Positions 21,664 to 31,472 are shown, counted from the first letter of the stretch. The stretch: DNA of 57,012 nucleotides from Planctomyces sp. (GCA_005778225.1 SXPC01000137.1:1-57012), one strand, 5' to 3'. The notes: generated by a model from the sequence alone, not told the origin. A program made the numbers and translations.

Positions 21664-21742
21664 TCTTCACCGTAACTAATTGACATGACCGAAGGGAAAC
21701 AGACGAGAGACAACAAGACATCTTGTCTCGAAAGGAATCTTC

Positions 21743-22291
21743 TTACTTGCGGTAGAAACCTTTCCGGCGCTGCGTGCTGTAGGCTTCGAGGGCTTCCTCG
21801 ATAATAGGCCAACTCGTGGAGGCTTCCTGGATGGTATTCACCTCGACCGATTTGCCTTCGAGCATTTTATAGTCCTGGAAAAAACGCCGCAGTTGGTTCA
21901 TGCGGTGCGTTGGCAGTTCAGCGACTTCGGTGACGTTATTGTATTCCGGGTCATCGAGCGCGACGGCCAGGATCTTGTGATCCTTCTTGCCCGAATCAAT
22001 CATGGTCATCAGGCCGATGGCGCGGGCGTTGACCAGGGTCAACGGGGCGACCGATTCTTTACACATCACCAGGACGTCGAGGGCATCGTCGTCTTCGGCG
22101 AGAGTCTGCGGGATGAAACCGTAGTTGGCTGGATAATAGACGGCCGAATAAAGCATTCGGTCCAGACGCAGAAGTCCGGTGGATTTGTCGAGTTCATATT
22201 TGATACTCGATCCCATCGGGATTTCGATGACAGCCTGGAAGGTCCGAGGAAGATCGTCTCCTGGAGTGACGTCATGCCAGGGGTGAGTCAT
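21743..22291 (-). CDS. ppa: Inorganic pyrophosphatase (family I)
   Basis: The enzyme hydrolyses pyrophosphate to two phosphates with Mg2+ and drives biosynthetic reactions forward. The 182 aa product shows FQAVIEIPMGSSIKYELDK, YYPANYGFIPQT, EDDDALDVLVMC (metal-binding Asp cluster, with Ala where Pro or Glu is usual), DSGKKDHKILAV and FFQDYK. The length matches family I bacterial enzymes. AAAGGT stands 5 bases ahead of ATG 22291. It is transcribed away from cutA and towards the ROK kinase gene. Confidence 0.95.
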   Translation of the reverse strand: MTHPWHDVTPGDDLPRTFQAVIEIPMGSSIKYELDKSTGLLRLDRMLYSAVYYPANYGFIPQTLAEDDDALDVLVMCKESVAPLTLVNARAIGLMTMIDSGKKDHKILAVALDDPEYNNVTEVAELPTHRMNQLRRFFQDYKMLEGKSVEVNTIQEASTSWPIIEEALEAYSTQRRKGFYRK

Positions 22292-22696
22292 GGTGACCTT
22301 TCGGAGAGAGCCGATTTCGGCGCGTCTAGTAAGTGAGCTGATGGGTGGACAGATACTATCGATCGATGCAATTTTGAACGAGAAACTGTCCGAAATTGCT
22401 GACAGATGATACGTTACGTGAATTCTGCAACTATAACGCCAGAGATGCTTCTATTACCAGAGTATCCCTTGCAATTTGTCGCGTTGACTTTGCCGATGTG
22501 TGCGCTGACTCGTCCTGTGACGACTTTGACGAACTGAAATTCTACCAATCACTCCTGAACCGGATGTTGGCGAGGCATGATTCGGGTGTTCATGAAATCT
22601 GAACGTCCCGTTAAAGATAATCACACACAGTTCCACTTATGTTAAGCAACGCTGGCATCAAGTTGTGACGGATGCCGCATTTCCAAGGACGTCCTC
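22292..22696. other. Divergent intergenic region, no gene seen
   Basis: 405 bases separate ppa and cutA. Short frames here (for example one with TTG start at 22396, 68 codons) have no ribosome-binding site or protein-like pattern. The promoters of both genes should lie here. No RNA gene fold was recognised. Confidence 0.4.
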
Positions 22697-23068
22697 GTGA
22701 CGATTGCGAACACCCAGACGCCTGATTGTGATCGTTTTTCCATCCTTTATGTGACCACGAGCGATCAGAACGAAGCCAGGACGATCGGCCGTACGCTGAT
22801 CGAGCGACAGCTGGCTGCTTGTACGAACATCCTGCCTGGCATGACTTCCCAATATGTCTGGGAAGGCGTGTTGACGGAGTCGAATGAGGCGGTCCTGCTG
22901 GTCAAGACGTCAAATCGGAACGTCGACGCTGCGACTCAGGCCATCCTCGAGTTGCACTCCTACGATGTCCCTTGTGTCATCTGCTGGGCGTTCGATTCCG
23001 TGAATCCGGATTACACCAAGTGGCTCAAGTCGCTGCTGTCGGGTTCGACCGACACTTCGACCAGTTAA
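22697..23068 (+). CDS. cutA: CutA-like divalent-cation tolerance protein
   Basis: CutA1 is a small trimeric cytoplasmic protein of the ferredoxin-like fold, linked to copper/divalent cation tolerance although its exact role is unsettled. The 123 aa product has LYVTTSDQNEARTIGRTLIERQLAACTNILPG, a W-x-G segment (YVWEGVLTESNE), LLVKTSNRNVDA and IL-x-LHSYDVPCVICW, all typical positions. The start is GTG 22697 with AAGGA 7 bases before it. The next gene begins 26 bases downstream and is probably co-transcribed. Confidence 0.93.
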   Translation: MTIANTQTPDCDRFSILYVTTSDQNEARTIGRTLIERQLAACTNILPGMTSQYVWEGVLTESNEAVLLVKTSNRNVDAATQAILELHSYDVPCVICWAFDSVNPDYTKWLKSLLSGSTDTSTS

Positions 23069-23094
23069 GCCCTGCCCAAGAAACAGAATACTGA

Positions 23095-25503
23095 ATGGTC
23101 CTGCCTATCAATCCCGTGTTCGATCCCAATGTCTCGAACACATCCACTGTCGAATCGACCGCAGGCAGTCAGCAGCAAACTTCCAGCTCATCCCTGTGGC
23201 CTGCGTTCTGGCTGTCGCTGGTTTTGATTTTCCTCGCTGCGATGCCGCTGATCAATCATTGGAATTTTCAGTTTGTGGGACCCGACATGGCTTCGATTGC
23301 CTCCGGCGTTCGAGGCGGAGCGGAGGCATCGATCTGGACTCGTCTGGGCCTCAGCTTCACACAAAGCACGCAGCCGATTTCTGAACTCACCTTCGTCGTC
23401 CAGAATTCCATGGGCATGCTCAATGCACGAGCAGTGCAGATGACAAACGCAGGTTTTCATCTCATGACGACTCTTCTCATCTTTCTGTCGTTGTGCATTG
23501 CGTTCAAGCGTCTTGAGTTGGCGACCGGGAACAATCTCGGCGGAGAGCTTCTTGCCTTCGTGATCACAGTTCTCTGGTCGGTCCACCCGCTGACGAGTGA
23601 AACAGTCAGCTTCGCGTCGAATCGCCCAGAGTTACTGGCGTCGATGTTTTCGGCGGGCATGCTGTTGTTTCATCTGGCTGGCTGGTGGGGTTATCGCTGG
23701 TTGTCGCTGATTGCCGTGATCTGTTTTGCAGTTGGTTCGCTCTGCAAGCCGGTTGTCCTGTTCATGCCGATCATTGTGATGGTCGTCGAGTACGGGGTTT
23801 CCAGAGAATCGCTTGCTACGATTTTGAAACGCCGCTGGCTGGTGTCTTCCTGCTATGGTGTGATCATCATTGCTGTTCTTGGACTTCATCTCATGACGGG
23901 CGGGATCAGCAAAATCGTGGATGGTTCGCTGACATGGGGTTATGTGAACGCGCAACCTGCTGTCATTGTCCGCTATCTGATGAATAGCGTCGCGCCAGCC
24001 GACTTGTGTGCCGACTATCGATGGCCGATTGTTGATGCAACCGGCCCCACCAGTTCTGTGCTGGTGTTGTCTGTCATTTCGCTGATGTTCCTGCTTTCGC
24101 CACTTATTCTAAGACGAATGGGAACAGTGCTCGCGGTCTTCAGCTGGTTGTTGATTCCCCGCTGTCTGATGGAGACCAGCGATGCGTACGCCGAGTATCG
24201 CATGTACTTGCCGCTGGCGGTGTTTGTGGTCGGAATCGTCTGCCTTGTTCAAGCCTTACTGGTGGTGTTGTTCCAGCGAATTCAGGCTCCTGCGGCCGTG
24301 ATGCGATCGGTCATCGCGGGTCTTGTGATCGTCGTCTACGGATTTGCTTCGACGTTCAGCTATGCTGAGCATCAGAAATTCGCCGACCGGAAAGTTTTCT
24401 GGAAATCGGTCGTCAAAACCACGCCTCATAACCCAGATGCGTATTCAGCGATCGGCTTCATGGCGTATGAGGATAAGGAACTCGACTACGCAGCGGTTGC
24501 CTGGGATTCAGCGATCAGCACGTCGAAACCTGGCGATCCCAAAATCGGCAACTATCACCTTTATCTGGCCAAGATTTTTGAGACTCAAGGTGACCTGCAT
24601 GAGGCGATCGCGCAATACCTCGTGGCTCAGAACAGTCGCTCGTTCCGCCAGGCTGATCTTCTCGAACTTCATCAGCGTCTCCAGCGTCTTTACGAGGCGA
24701 CCGGTCAGTTCGGCCTCGCTAGAGAGCAACTCGACAAGCAGATCGACCTGATGCGCAAGTCGCCTTCGTTCGATCAGAAACGAACAGAGGAGGTGCTCGC
24801 TGCATTCAATATTGAACATGCTGAGTCGTTGATTGCTCGCAATGAGCAGATCGATCTAGCGACTTCGTTGCTCGACCAGACGATCCAGTCACATCCACGT
24901 CTTTTAAAAGCATTCCTCATCAAAGCCAAGCTCAAGCAGTCTCAAGGTCAGATGACCGAGGCGATTGCGATCTATGATGAAATCCTTGCCAAAACTCCTC
25001 AGGAGATACAGGCTCGGTATGGCCGCACGTTTCCACTCATGATGACCGGCAGGCAGGCAGAAGCTATCCGTGATCTGGTCTCGCTGGTCAGTCAGTATCC
25101 TAACATGATGGATTTCAAACGTCAGCTCGCCTGGTATCTGGCCACAATGCCGAATGAGGAACTCCGCGACTCCGTGACAGCGGTCGATCTGGCGAAAGAA
25201 GTCTGTAACGCACAACGCCAGAAAGGAGCCGATGGCGTCGAAGGAAAGATCGATCCTTTCGCGCTGAACACGTTGGCAGCCGCCCTTGCCGCTGATGGTC
25301 AGTTTGACGTTGCCGTGAGTGCTGCCGATTCTGCGATCAGTCGCGCCCAGGAACTCAATTTGCCGGACTTTGCGAAAGTCATCAGCGAACGAAGAGAACT
25401 CTACCGCCAGAAAAAGCCATACATAGAGCAGATTACACTGACCACGACTGCCGTACCGGCCGATGAGACGCCGAAATCCGCTACTGAAAAAGTGGTCGAG
25501 TAA
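23095..25503 (+). CDS. Polytopic membrane protein with C-terminal TPR repeats (TMTC/GT-C-like)
   Basis: The product is 802 aa. Residues about 35-430 contain roughly ten hydrophobic helices. The luminal/periplasmic motif pattern NAGFHLMTTLLI, then VHPLTSETVSFASNRPELLA and SLCKPVVLFMPIIVMV, is that of TMTC-like proteins, a GT-C glycosyltransferase-related group (O-mannosyltransferase-like). Residues about 450-770 are helical repeats of TPR type (for example YHLYLAKIFETQGDLHEAIAQY and AFLIKAKLKQSQGQMTEAIAIY, each within one repeat). Glycosyltransferase activity is an inference; bacterial members are mostly uncharacterised. It lies directly behind cutA. Confidence 0.82.
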   Translation: MVLPINPVFDPNVSNTSTVESTAGSQQQTSSSSLWPAFWLSLVLIFLAAMPLINHWNFQFVGPDMASIASGVRGGAEASIWTRLGLSFTQSTQPISELTFVVQNSMGMLNARAVQMTNAGFHLMTTLLIFLSLCIAFKRLELATGNNLGGELLAFVITVLWSVHPLTSETVSFASNRPELLASMFSAGMLLFHLAGWWGYRWLSLIAVICFAVGSLCKPVVLFMPIIVMVVEYGVSRESLATILKRRWLVSSCYGVIIIAVLGLHLMTGGISKIVDGSLTWGYVNAQPAVIVRYLMNSVAPADLCADYRWPIVDATGPTSSVLVLSVISLMFLLSPLILRRMGTVLAVFSWLLIPRCLMETSDAYAEYRMYLPLAVFVVGIVCLVQALLVVLFQRIQAPAAVMRSVIAGLVIVVYGFASTFSYAEHQKFADRKVFWKSVVKTTPHNPDAYSAIGFMAYEDKELDYAAVAWDSAISTSKPGDPKIGNYHLYLAKIFETQGDLHEAIAQYLVAQNSRSFRQADLLELHQRLQRLYEATGQFGLAREQLDKQIDLMRKSPSFDQKRTEEVLAAFNIEHAESLIARNEQIDLATSLLDQTIQSHPRLLKAFLIKAKLKQSQGQMTEAIAIYDEILAKTPQEIQARYGRTFPLMMTGRQAEAIRDLVSLVSQYPNMMDFKRQLAWYLATMPNEELRDSVTAVDLAKEVCNAQRQKGADGVEGKIDPFALNTLAAALAADGQFDVAVSAADSAISRAQELNLPDFAKVISERRELYRQKKPYIEQITLTTTAVPADETPKSATEKVVE

Positions 25504-25777
25504 GACCGCTGCTCACATGTGCTTTGCCCAGTTTGACAGCAGATTGTAAGACTCGCCAAGCCTCTAGAAGGCATCTTTCCGAGATTGACAGGTCCAGCTA
25601 AACTCGCCCTCCGAATACTCATCGCGGTCCTTGGATAACTTGCGCGCAGGATGCTCGCAAGACTTAAGGGCAGCGATGTTCCTGTCTTACTTCCGTCGGA
25701 TTTCGGCGTTCTGTCGAATCCGGCGCAGCGACGTACGTCTTCCTGATCACATAGGACACGTCGACGAAAGATGCCTT

Positions 25778-28726
25778 ATGAAAATGTTCATGGATAAACG
25801 GGATCCCTGGGGCAACGGATATGCCATTTGGATTCTCGCCGGGCTGTGCTTCTTCATGCCCCTGTTTTACTTCTCGATCAACAATCTCGAAATGAAGAAC
25901 GAGGTTGAAGCCTGGCTGCCCGATTCTGATTCTCAGACGCGACTTCTCAGCTGGTATCAATCTGCTTTTCCAAATGAGAACCGCGCGATTGTCACCTGGA
26001 ATGGCAGTACTCTTGACGACCCTCGCATCCCGGTGGTCGAAAAGACCCTCGAAGGGACTCTCGATCAGGAGCAGGTCAAGCGCGGCGGGTCACCTTACAT
26101 TGAAGGCGTTCTCACGCCTCGGGAAGTCGCCAGTCGAATCGTTGCTCAAGAGATCGAACCAAACGAAGCAATCAGGCGACTTGAAGGCGTCTTGATCGGA
26201 CGCGGCGCTCTGAAAATTCGCCTCACGGAAGCAGGTCGCCTCCATCAACAGCAGACGCTTGAAAAAGCCGCTCAATTGGCCAAACGCATGGTGAATCGTG
26301 ATGTCACCGTCATGCCGGCTGTCAGCCTGTGGCAGGGGAGCTATTATTCAAAACTCGATGAAAATGCGGTCTCAGAAACCTTTGATGACAATCTGACTGC
26401 TGACTCGGAACTTGCAGAAGCCGCCGACGTGATCGAGGTTCCTGCTCCCGAAATTCCGCTGCATGATGGCCAACTCTATTGGCAGGGACTTCTCGCAAAA
26501 ACCACAGGGACAAGTTCTGTCGTCGAAGCCATCAAAAACATGAAAGGTCGCACGAGTCAGGCCTTTCCTGACGGCGAGCCACTCATCGACGATGCCTTTT
26601 TTTCGGCTGGTTCTCCAGTCGCCATGGTTGTGATGTTGACCGATGCCGGGCAAGAACACCGACGCGAAGCTCTTGCGCAAATCAAACAAGCCTGTATCAA
26701 GGCAGGGGTTCCTGAGTCCGACGTTCACATGGGGGGGAGACCTGTCGCAGCCTCGCGTCTCAATCAGGATCTGCTAAAAGCCGCTTGGAATCCTGCTGTT
26801 CCGCTGTGGAAGATTCATGAACGCAGTGTGATGCTGACCTCGTGTCTGGTCGGCTTTGTTCTCTCGCTGATTCTTGTTCGAAGCCTGCGGCTGGCTGTGC
26901 TCGTTGTCTTTGTCTCCGTTTATGTCACGATCGCGACCCTTGCGGTGGTCTCAGTCACCGGTGGGGCGATCAACATGGTCCTTGCGATCATGCCGACATT
27001 GTTATTCGTGCTGACTCTTTCCAGCGCGATTCATCTCACGAGTTATTGGCGACAAACCGGTCAAGAAAGACCACGAGCTTCGGCCTCTGATGTTATGCAA
27101 CTCGCTACGCTGCCATGCGTGCTGACATCAGTCGCGATGATTGTCGGGATGGCATCTTTGATGACGAGCACTTTGGAACCTGTCCGCGAATTCGGACTCT
27201 ATTCCTCGATCGGCATGGCGATTTCTGCAGTCGTTGTGTTGCTGGGATTGCCGAGTCTGATGCAGTTGTGGGATGGTTCGTCGAAGACCGCGACGTCAAA
27301 TGAAGACTCTTCGGCCTGGTATCATATCGGCCTGTTCATGTATCGCTGGCGTTTGCCGGTCGCTGTTGTCAATGTCATGCTGCTCGCGATTGGGCTATTT
27401 GGACTGCGTTCGTTTCAAACGGAAACGAAGGTCATCAAGTCTTTCGCAGACTCCTCCAAAATTGTGCAGGATTACTTCTTCATCGAAGACACCCTGACAG
27501 GCGTGGTTCCTGTCGATGCGATCATAAAGTTTGATCAGAAATTTCAAGAGGATACGCAGTTCTTCGACCGTCTGGAAATCGTTCGCCGCATCGAGAAACG
27601 CCTTGGCGAACATGCTGGCATTGCGGGCACGATGTCACTTGCCGACTTCCGGTCTGTCACCCAGCCACCTGCGGACGATGCACCCTTTTTCGTGAAGGTC
27701 AAATACAATCGTGAAGCCTCGGAAGTGCTGGATCGAATCAAAGCTGGCGAAGTCGAAGGGGCTCGCAACTTTCTGACCTTTGCCACCGCCGACGTCGACG
27801 GCAACAAGACTGGTGACAAAGCCCTCGCGAAATCGGGTGATGAAATCTGGCGGATCACCTCAGAGAGTTTTCTGATGACCGACGATGACAACATCAAGCT
27901 GTTGAGTGAACTCGATTCGATTGTCCGGGCTGAACTGGCGACTGCGGGAGTCACTGCGAATGGATCTGCGACGCACCTCGTCACCGGCATCACTCCGGTC
28001 TTCCTGCGAACTCAGCTTGCATTTGTCGACAGTCTAAAGAAGGGTGTTCTGCTGACCTTCGTCTCGACGGCTCTTCTCTCGACCATGATGCTACGCAGCG
28101 CGGGGGGCGGATTGTTGAGTCTACTTTCTAATGCCATGCCACTTGTGGCTGTCTTCGGTGTGATGTCACTGGCTGGCATTCGTGCTAATACGGGCATGAT
28201 GCTGACCTCTCTGGTCGGACTGGGCATGACTGTCAGTAGTACGCTGCACATGCTGACCTGGTTCCGCGAATCTCTCAAGCGAGGAAAAACTCGTGAGGAA
28301 GCGGTTGCTGCGACCATGAGTCATAGCGGTCCTGCGATTGCCCAGACGAGCGTCATCGTTGCGATTAGCCTGTCGATGTTGGCTTTGGCTGATCTGCCGC
28401 TCGTGAACAACTTCGGTATGCTGACGAGTGCATTTGCCATTATGGCGATGTGCAGCAGTGTTGTGTTTCTTCCTGCTTTAATGGCAGGTCCAATCGGCGT
28501 GATGGTCGAGAAGACGGTCGAGCGCGAGAAGAGAATGCGAACGGAAGCACAATCAACTGCTCAAGTCGAGAACGCTGACTCTGCTGATTCAACGCCTGGC
28601 CTGGTCCCCTATTTGACAACTAACGGTAACACCACCATTGGCTCTCACGCCGCTGAGAAGCCACACGGTCCACACATCCAGTCCAAGGCAGGCAAAGGCA
28701 AAGGTCGACGTCAGCACAGTCGTTGA
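25778..28726 (+). CDS. MMPL/RND-superfamily exporter
   Basis: The product is 982 aa from ATG 25778 (GAAAG 8 bases upstream; ATGs at 25784 and 25790 are in frame too). The frame is open for 49 more codons upstream without a good start. The architecture is duplicated: helix near the N-terminus (IWILAGLCFFMPLFYF), a large periplasmic loop, a bundle of helices (LTSCLVGFVLSLILV, INMVLAIMPTLLFVLTLSSAIHL, then others), a second loop and a second bundle (VLLTFVSTALLSTM, FGVMSLAGIRANTGMMLTSL). This is the MMPL arrangement for export of lipids or hydrophobic molecules by proton motive force. No adaptor or outer-membrane partner is adjacent. Residues after about 925 form a hydrophilic tail ending in KGKGRRQHSR. 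Confidence 0.88.
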   Translation: MKMFMDKRDPWGNGYAIWILAGLCFFMPLFYFSINNLEMKNEVEAWLPDSDSQTRLLSWYQSAFPNENRAIVTWNGSTLDDPRIPVVEKTLEGTLDQEQVKRGGSPYIEGVLTPREVASRIVAQEIEPNEAIRRLEGVLIGRGALKIRLTEAGRLHQQQTLEKAAQLAKRMVNRDVTVMPAVSLWQGSYYSKLDENAVSETFDDNLTADSELAEAADVIEVPAPEIPLHDGQLYWQGLLAKTTGTSSVVEAIKNMKGRTSQAFPDGEPLIDDAFFSAGSPVAMVVMLTDAGQEHRREALAQIKQACIKAGVPESDVHMGGRPVAASRLNQDLLKAAWNPAVPLWKIHERSVMLTSCLVGFVLSLILVRSLRLAVLVVFVSVYVTIATLAVVSVTGGAINMVLAIMPTLLFVLTLSSAIHLTSYWRQTGQERPRASASDVMQLATLPCVLTSVAMIVGMASLMTSTLEPVREFGLYSSIGMAISAVVVLLGLPSLMQLWDGSSKTATSNEDSSAWYHIGLFMYRWRLPVAVVNVMLLAIGLFGLRSFQTETKVIKSFADSSKIVQDYFFIEDTLTGVVPVDAIIKFDQKFQEDTQFFDRLEIVRRIEKRLGEHAGIAGTMSLADFRSVTQPPADDAPFFVKVKYNREASEVLDRIKAGEVEGARNFLTFATADVDGNKTGDKALAKSGDEIWRITSESFLMTDDDNIKLLSELDSIVRAELATAGVTANGSATHLVTGITPVFLRTQLAFVDSLKKGVLLTFVSTALLSTMMLRSAGGGLLSLLSNAMPLVAVFGVMSLAGIRANTGMMLTSLVGLGMTVSSTLHMLTWFRESLKRGKTREEAVAATMSHSGPAIAQTSVIVAISLSMLALADLPLVNNFGMLTSAFAIMAMCSSVVFLPALMAGPIGVMVEKTVEREKRMRTEAQSTAQVENADSADSTPGLVPYLTTNGNTTIGSHAAEKPHGPHIQSKAGKGKGRRQHSR

Positions 28727-28739
28727 TGAGCGAACTCTA

Positions 28740-29123
28740 TTACCCGAGCATCGCCTCGCCCCCGACATAGGATTTCAGCTGGACTGATTTCCCACCTGGC
28801 CCAATGATGATCTCTTCGCGCGTCGACTGCTCACTGGGCAGGACCACGAGCTCGATTCCCCACAGGACCGAGACGATGATCCCCTGGCAACTGTAAGGGC
28901 CGGCGGGCAGGGTGAGCTTGAGTCGTTCCTGGCCGGACTCTGCATCAGGGTGAAAGACTTCGGTGTGCGCGATCTCGAGATTCTGCGTCCCGCGACCGAC
29001 CGTGTTCCAGACCAGTCGTAACTCCAGCGACTGGGGCGTCTTCTCCAGCGACCAGGCGATCATCAGGTCGATCGTCTCATTCGGTTCAAAGGTCGTTCGG
29101 TTTGGCAGAACAATCTGCAGCAT
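28740..29123 (-). CDS. Small beta-rich hypothetical protein
   Basis: The product is 127 aa, without signal peptide or membrane helix. It alternates short strands (LQIVLPNRTTFEPNETIDLMIAW region, then LELRLVWNT, RLKLTLPAGPYSCQG, GIELVVLP), suggesting an immunoglobulin- or arrestin-like beta-sandwich. GGGAG stands about 9 bases ahead of ATG 29123. It converges with the exporter gene, 13 bases away, and diverges from the metal-efflux island. No family is recognised. Confidence 0.7.
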   Translation of the reverse strand: MLQIVLPNRTTFEPNETIDLMIAWSLEKTPQSLELRLVWNTVGRGTQNLEIAHTEVFHPDAESGQERLKLTLPAGPYSCQGIIVSVLWGIELVVLPSEQSTREEIIIGPGGKSVQLKSYVGGEAMLG

Positions 29124-29273
29124 GGCAAGAAACTCCCGCGGGTGTGTTCAACTGTCGACACGGAATTCATTCTAATTGATTCGCCGCAGGCGACCAGTCG
29201 TCCTGGTCGTTTCGAGGGAAACTCAAACTGAGTCGATGTGTGAGAATCCGTATTTTTGGTTGTTTTTCCTTTA

Positions 29274-29296
29274 TTTCTTGAACACACTTCAAGAAA
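29274..29296. promoter_or_regulatory. Perfect 9-5-9 palindrome, candidate operator of the metal-efflux island
   Basis: TTTCTTGAA (29274-29282), spacer CACAC, TTCAAGAAA (29288-29296). It lies about 50 bases before the first gene of the island. TTGAAC inside it could be a -35 element (29278-29283) with GATACT at 29303-29308, a long spacing of 19. The core TGAA-N5-TTCA is reminiscent of ArsR/SmtB-type operators (TGAA-N6-TTCA), but the spacer differs by one and no regulator gene is present in the window. Confidence 0.45.
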
Positions 29297-29346
29297 ATCG
29301 GCGATACTTTTAAGAGTTCACATTCGTTTCGTCTGGGATATTTGCC

Positions 29347-29802
29347 TTGTCTTCACGCCCACGTCAGCGACGAGCCATCGTGTCGGTGTTATTCCGATTG
29401 CTGTTGGTTCTTGCGCTGTGGACAGGCCCGATTCCATGGGGACACCATCACAATTTGAGCGGTCCTGACCTTGCGAAGCACCTCGCGATGTTCCACGACA
29501 GCCAGGATTGCACCAACGTCGGCTGGCATTGGCATTTTACGACTCCTGACGGCGAGAATCCTGTCTCGCCTGAACAGGATCACGAGCATCACCAGCCCGC
29601 TGCACCTGATTCGGCCCGTCCGGATATTCGCGTGGCAGAAGCGATATCCTCACTGCAGTTAATGCTCGCCTGGGCGGCCATCACCAGCGATGCAGCCCCG
29701 GTGCTGGATGTCGGTACCCATAATCCCAATTCCGATCATGCTTTATCGGAGCCGAGTTCGAATCGAACTGCTCAACAATTGCTTTGTCGCCTGACCTGCT
29801 GA
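29347..29802 (+). CDS. Small secreted His-rich protein, first gene of the metal-efflux island
   Basis: The product is 151 aa. A signal peptide-like start (RRAIVSVLFRLLLVLALWTGPIPWG) is followed at once by HHH. Further His-rich stretches are WHWH and DHEHHQP. The start is a TTG at 29347 (a GTG at 29380 is an alternative); no good ribosome-binding site is visible, so the start is uncertain. The gene is preceded by the palindrome at 29274 and followed by the efflux adaptor. A periplasmic metal-binding or sensing role is inferred from composition and context. It resembles the proteins at 34978 and 37220 in size, location and composition rather than in alignable sequence. Confidence 0.65.
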   Translation: MSSRPRQRRAIVSVLFRLLLVLALWTGPIPWGHHHNLSGPDLAKHLAMFHDSQDCTNVGWHWHFTTPDGENPVSPEQDHEHHQPAAPDSARPDIRVAEAISSLQLMLAWAAITSDAAPVLDVGTHNPNSDHALSEPSSNRTAQQLLCRLTC

Positions 29803-29972
29803 TGGTCTGCTTTGCGGAGACTGCTTTTCTCCGCGTTTCGAATTGTGCCCTGTCATGATTGCGAATGAACGCGATCCAGGCCGTTTCGCTTCTTCCTTTC
29901 CGCTTTTTCTCGACGCATCATCGCCGCGCCCGCGTTGATTCGAGCGTCGCGTCTGTCTTCAGGAGAGACTCC

Positions 29973-31472
29973 ATGAAAACGTCCAAGCTACGTCTTATCC
30001 AAATCGGCGGGACCGTGGTCGCGACTTCTGTTCTGATTGCAGGTGTCGTTTACAGCCAACACGCTCCACCGGCGAAACCAGCTGCCACTGCTCCTACCGT
30101 CACTGTTAACGCTACACTCACCAGTCAGCAGAAGACAACATCTCCCAATGGTCCGACGCGGATCGTGTTCCCGCAATCGAAGTGGACAGCAGCGGATGTC
30201 CGGATGGAGACGATCCAGACCTCGCCACTGAATCAGCAGTTCAAATTCACCGGCAAGGTCAGTCTCAACGAAGACCGACTCGCACACATCTTCTCTCTTG
30301 TCGAAGGGCGCGTGGATGAAGTCCGCGTTCGACTCAGCCAACAGGTCAAACAGGGGGAGACGCTGGTTATTATTCAAAGCAAAGAAGTCGGGCTTGGGAT
30401 GCTGCAACTGTTTCAGGATCGTCTGAAACTTTCGTTTGCGGAAGTCAAAGATCGCTGGACGCAGGAAGTCGCGACGAACACTCTTGCTCTCATTGAACGC
30501 ATTCGCGCGGAAGCGACGATTGATGAAATCGAGCAGAAGTTCAAAGACCGGACGATGGGGGATTATCGTGAGAAGCTGATGACGGCGTACGTCAATCATC
30601 TGACCGCTGACCTACACTGGAAACGTCTGTCGCCGTTATCGAAAGATGGGGCCGTTTCTGGTCGACAGGCGATGGAAGCAGAGTCTTCACGAGATGCATC
30701 CCGAGCTGTTCTTCAATCGCTCCTTGAGCAGGTTTCGCAAGATGCTCGTCAAGCGGCCCAGTTGAGTTCTCAAACGATTAAAGAGTTCCAGACGACGGTC
30801 GCGGTTTCGGAGGCCAACCTCAAAATCCTCGGCTTTAAGGACAGCGACCTCAAGAACATCGATCCGACTCAACGAGGTGAATCGCTCGCTCATTACAACA
30901 TCACTGCTCCATTCGATGGGACGGTGATCGCGAAGGATGTTGTACTGCTCGAACGGGTCGGACCGGAGAATCAGATCCTGACGATCGCGGATCTCTCCTC
31001 GGTCTGGATCACTGCGGACGTTTTTGAAACGCAGCTTCCGCTTCTTGCAAAGATTGGTGACAAGCCGATTCGTGTGCGCAGCGATGCCTGGCCTGATCAG
31101 GTCTTCGAAGCTCACGTCTTCTCGACTGGAGAGGTCGTTCAGGAAACCACGCGCACGGTCGCCTTGCGTGCCATCGCAGAGAACACTAAGGGGATTCTCA
31201 AACCGGGCATGTTCGTGACGGTCGAAGTCCCCAATATTGATAACGCCAGTGTCGTCCAGGCACCGACATCTGCCCTGCAGGAGAATGAAGGCCAGGCATT
31301 TGTTTTCGTGCACATCGGCGAAGATCAGTTCGAACAACGCATCGTGACCACCGGTCGTCGCAGTAACGATCTGATCGAGATCAAGTCTGGTTTGAAAGCG
31401 GGTGAGAAGGTTGTCACCCGAGGCGGCTTCGCGCTGAAGTCGAAGCTGCTGGAGAGCCTGCTCGCGGAGTGA
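29973..31472 (+). CDS. RND efflux periplasmic adaptor subunit, system A (CzcB/CusB-like)
   Basis: The product is 499 aa from ATG 29973 (AGGAGAG 5 bases upstream). It has an N-terminal membrane anchor (IGGTVVATSVLIAGVVYS). The HlyD-type core follows: FTGKVSLNEDRLAHIFSLVEGRV (beta-barrel/lipoyl half, two segments), a helical hairpin from about 140 to 280, the second lipoyl half (YNITAPFDGTVIAKDV), then barrel strands VWITADVFETQLP and GMFVTVEVPNI, and the membrane-proximal SGLKAGEKVVTRGGFALKS. It bridges the inner-membrane pump downstream to an outer-membrane channel. Divalent metal specificity is inferred from the CzcA-type pump next to it. Confidence 0.92.
   Translation: MKTSKLRLIQIGGTVVATSVLIAGVVYSQHAPPAKPAATAPTVTVNATLTSQQKTTSPNGPTRIVFPQSKWTAADVRMETIQTSPLNQQFKFTGKVSLNEDRLAHIFSLVEGRVDEVRVRLSQQVKQGETLVIIQSKEVGLGMLQLFQDRLKLSFAEVKDRWTQEVATNTLALIERIRAEATIDEIEQKFKDRTMGDYREKLMTAYVNHLTADLHWKRLSPLSKDGAVSGRQAMEAESSRDASRAVLQSLLEQVSQDARQAAQLSSQTIKEFQTTVAVSEANLKILGFKDSDLKNIDPTQRGESLAHYNITAPFDGTVIAKDVVLLERVGPENQILTIADLSSVWITADVFETQLPLLAKIGDKPIRVRSDAWPDQVFEAHVFSTGEVVQETTRTVALRAIAENTKGILKPGMFVTVEVPNIDNASVVQAPTSALQENEGQAFVFVHIGEDQFEQRIVTTGRRSNDLIEIKSGLKAGEKVVTRGGFALKSKLLESLLAE

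Noticed and set aside
22396-22602. 68-codon frame between ppa and cutA
   Set aside because: TTG start without ribosome-binding site; likely chance.
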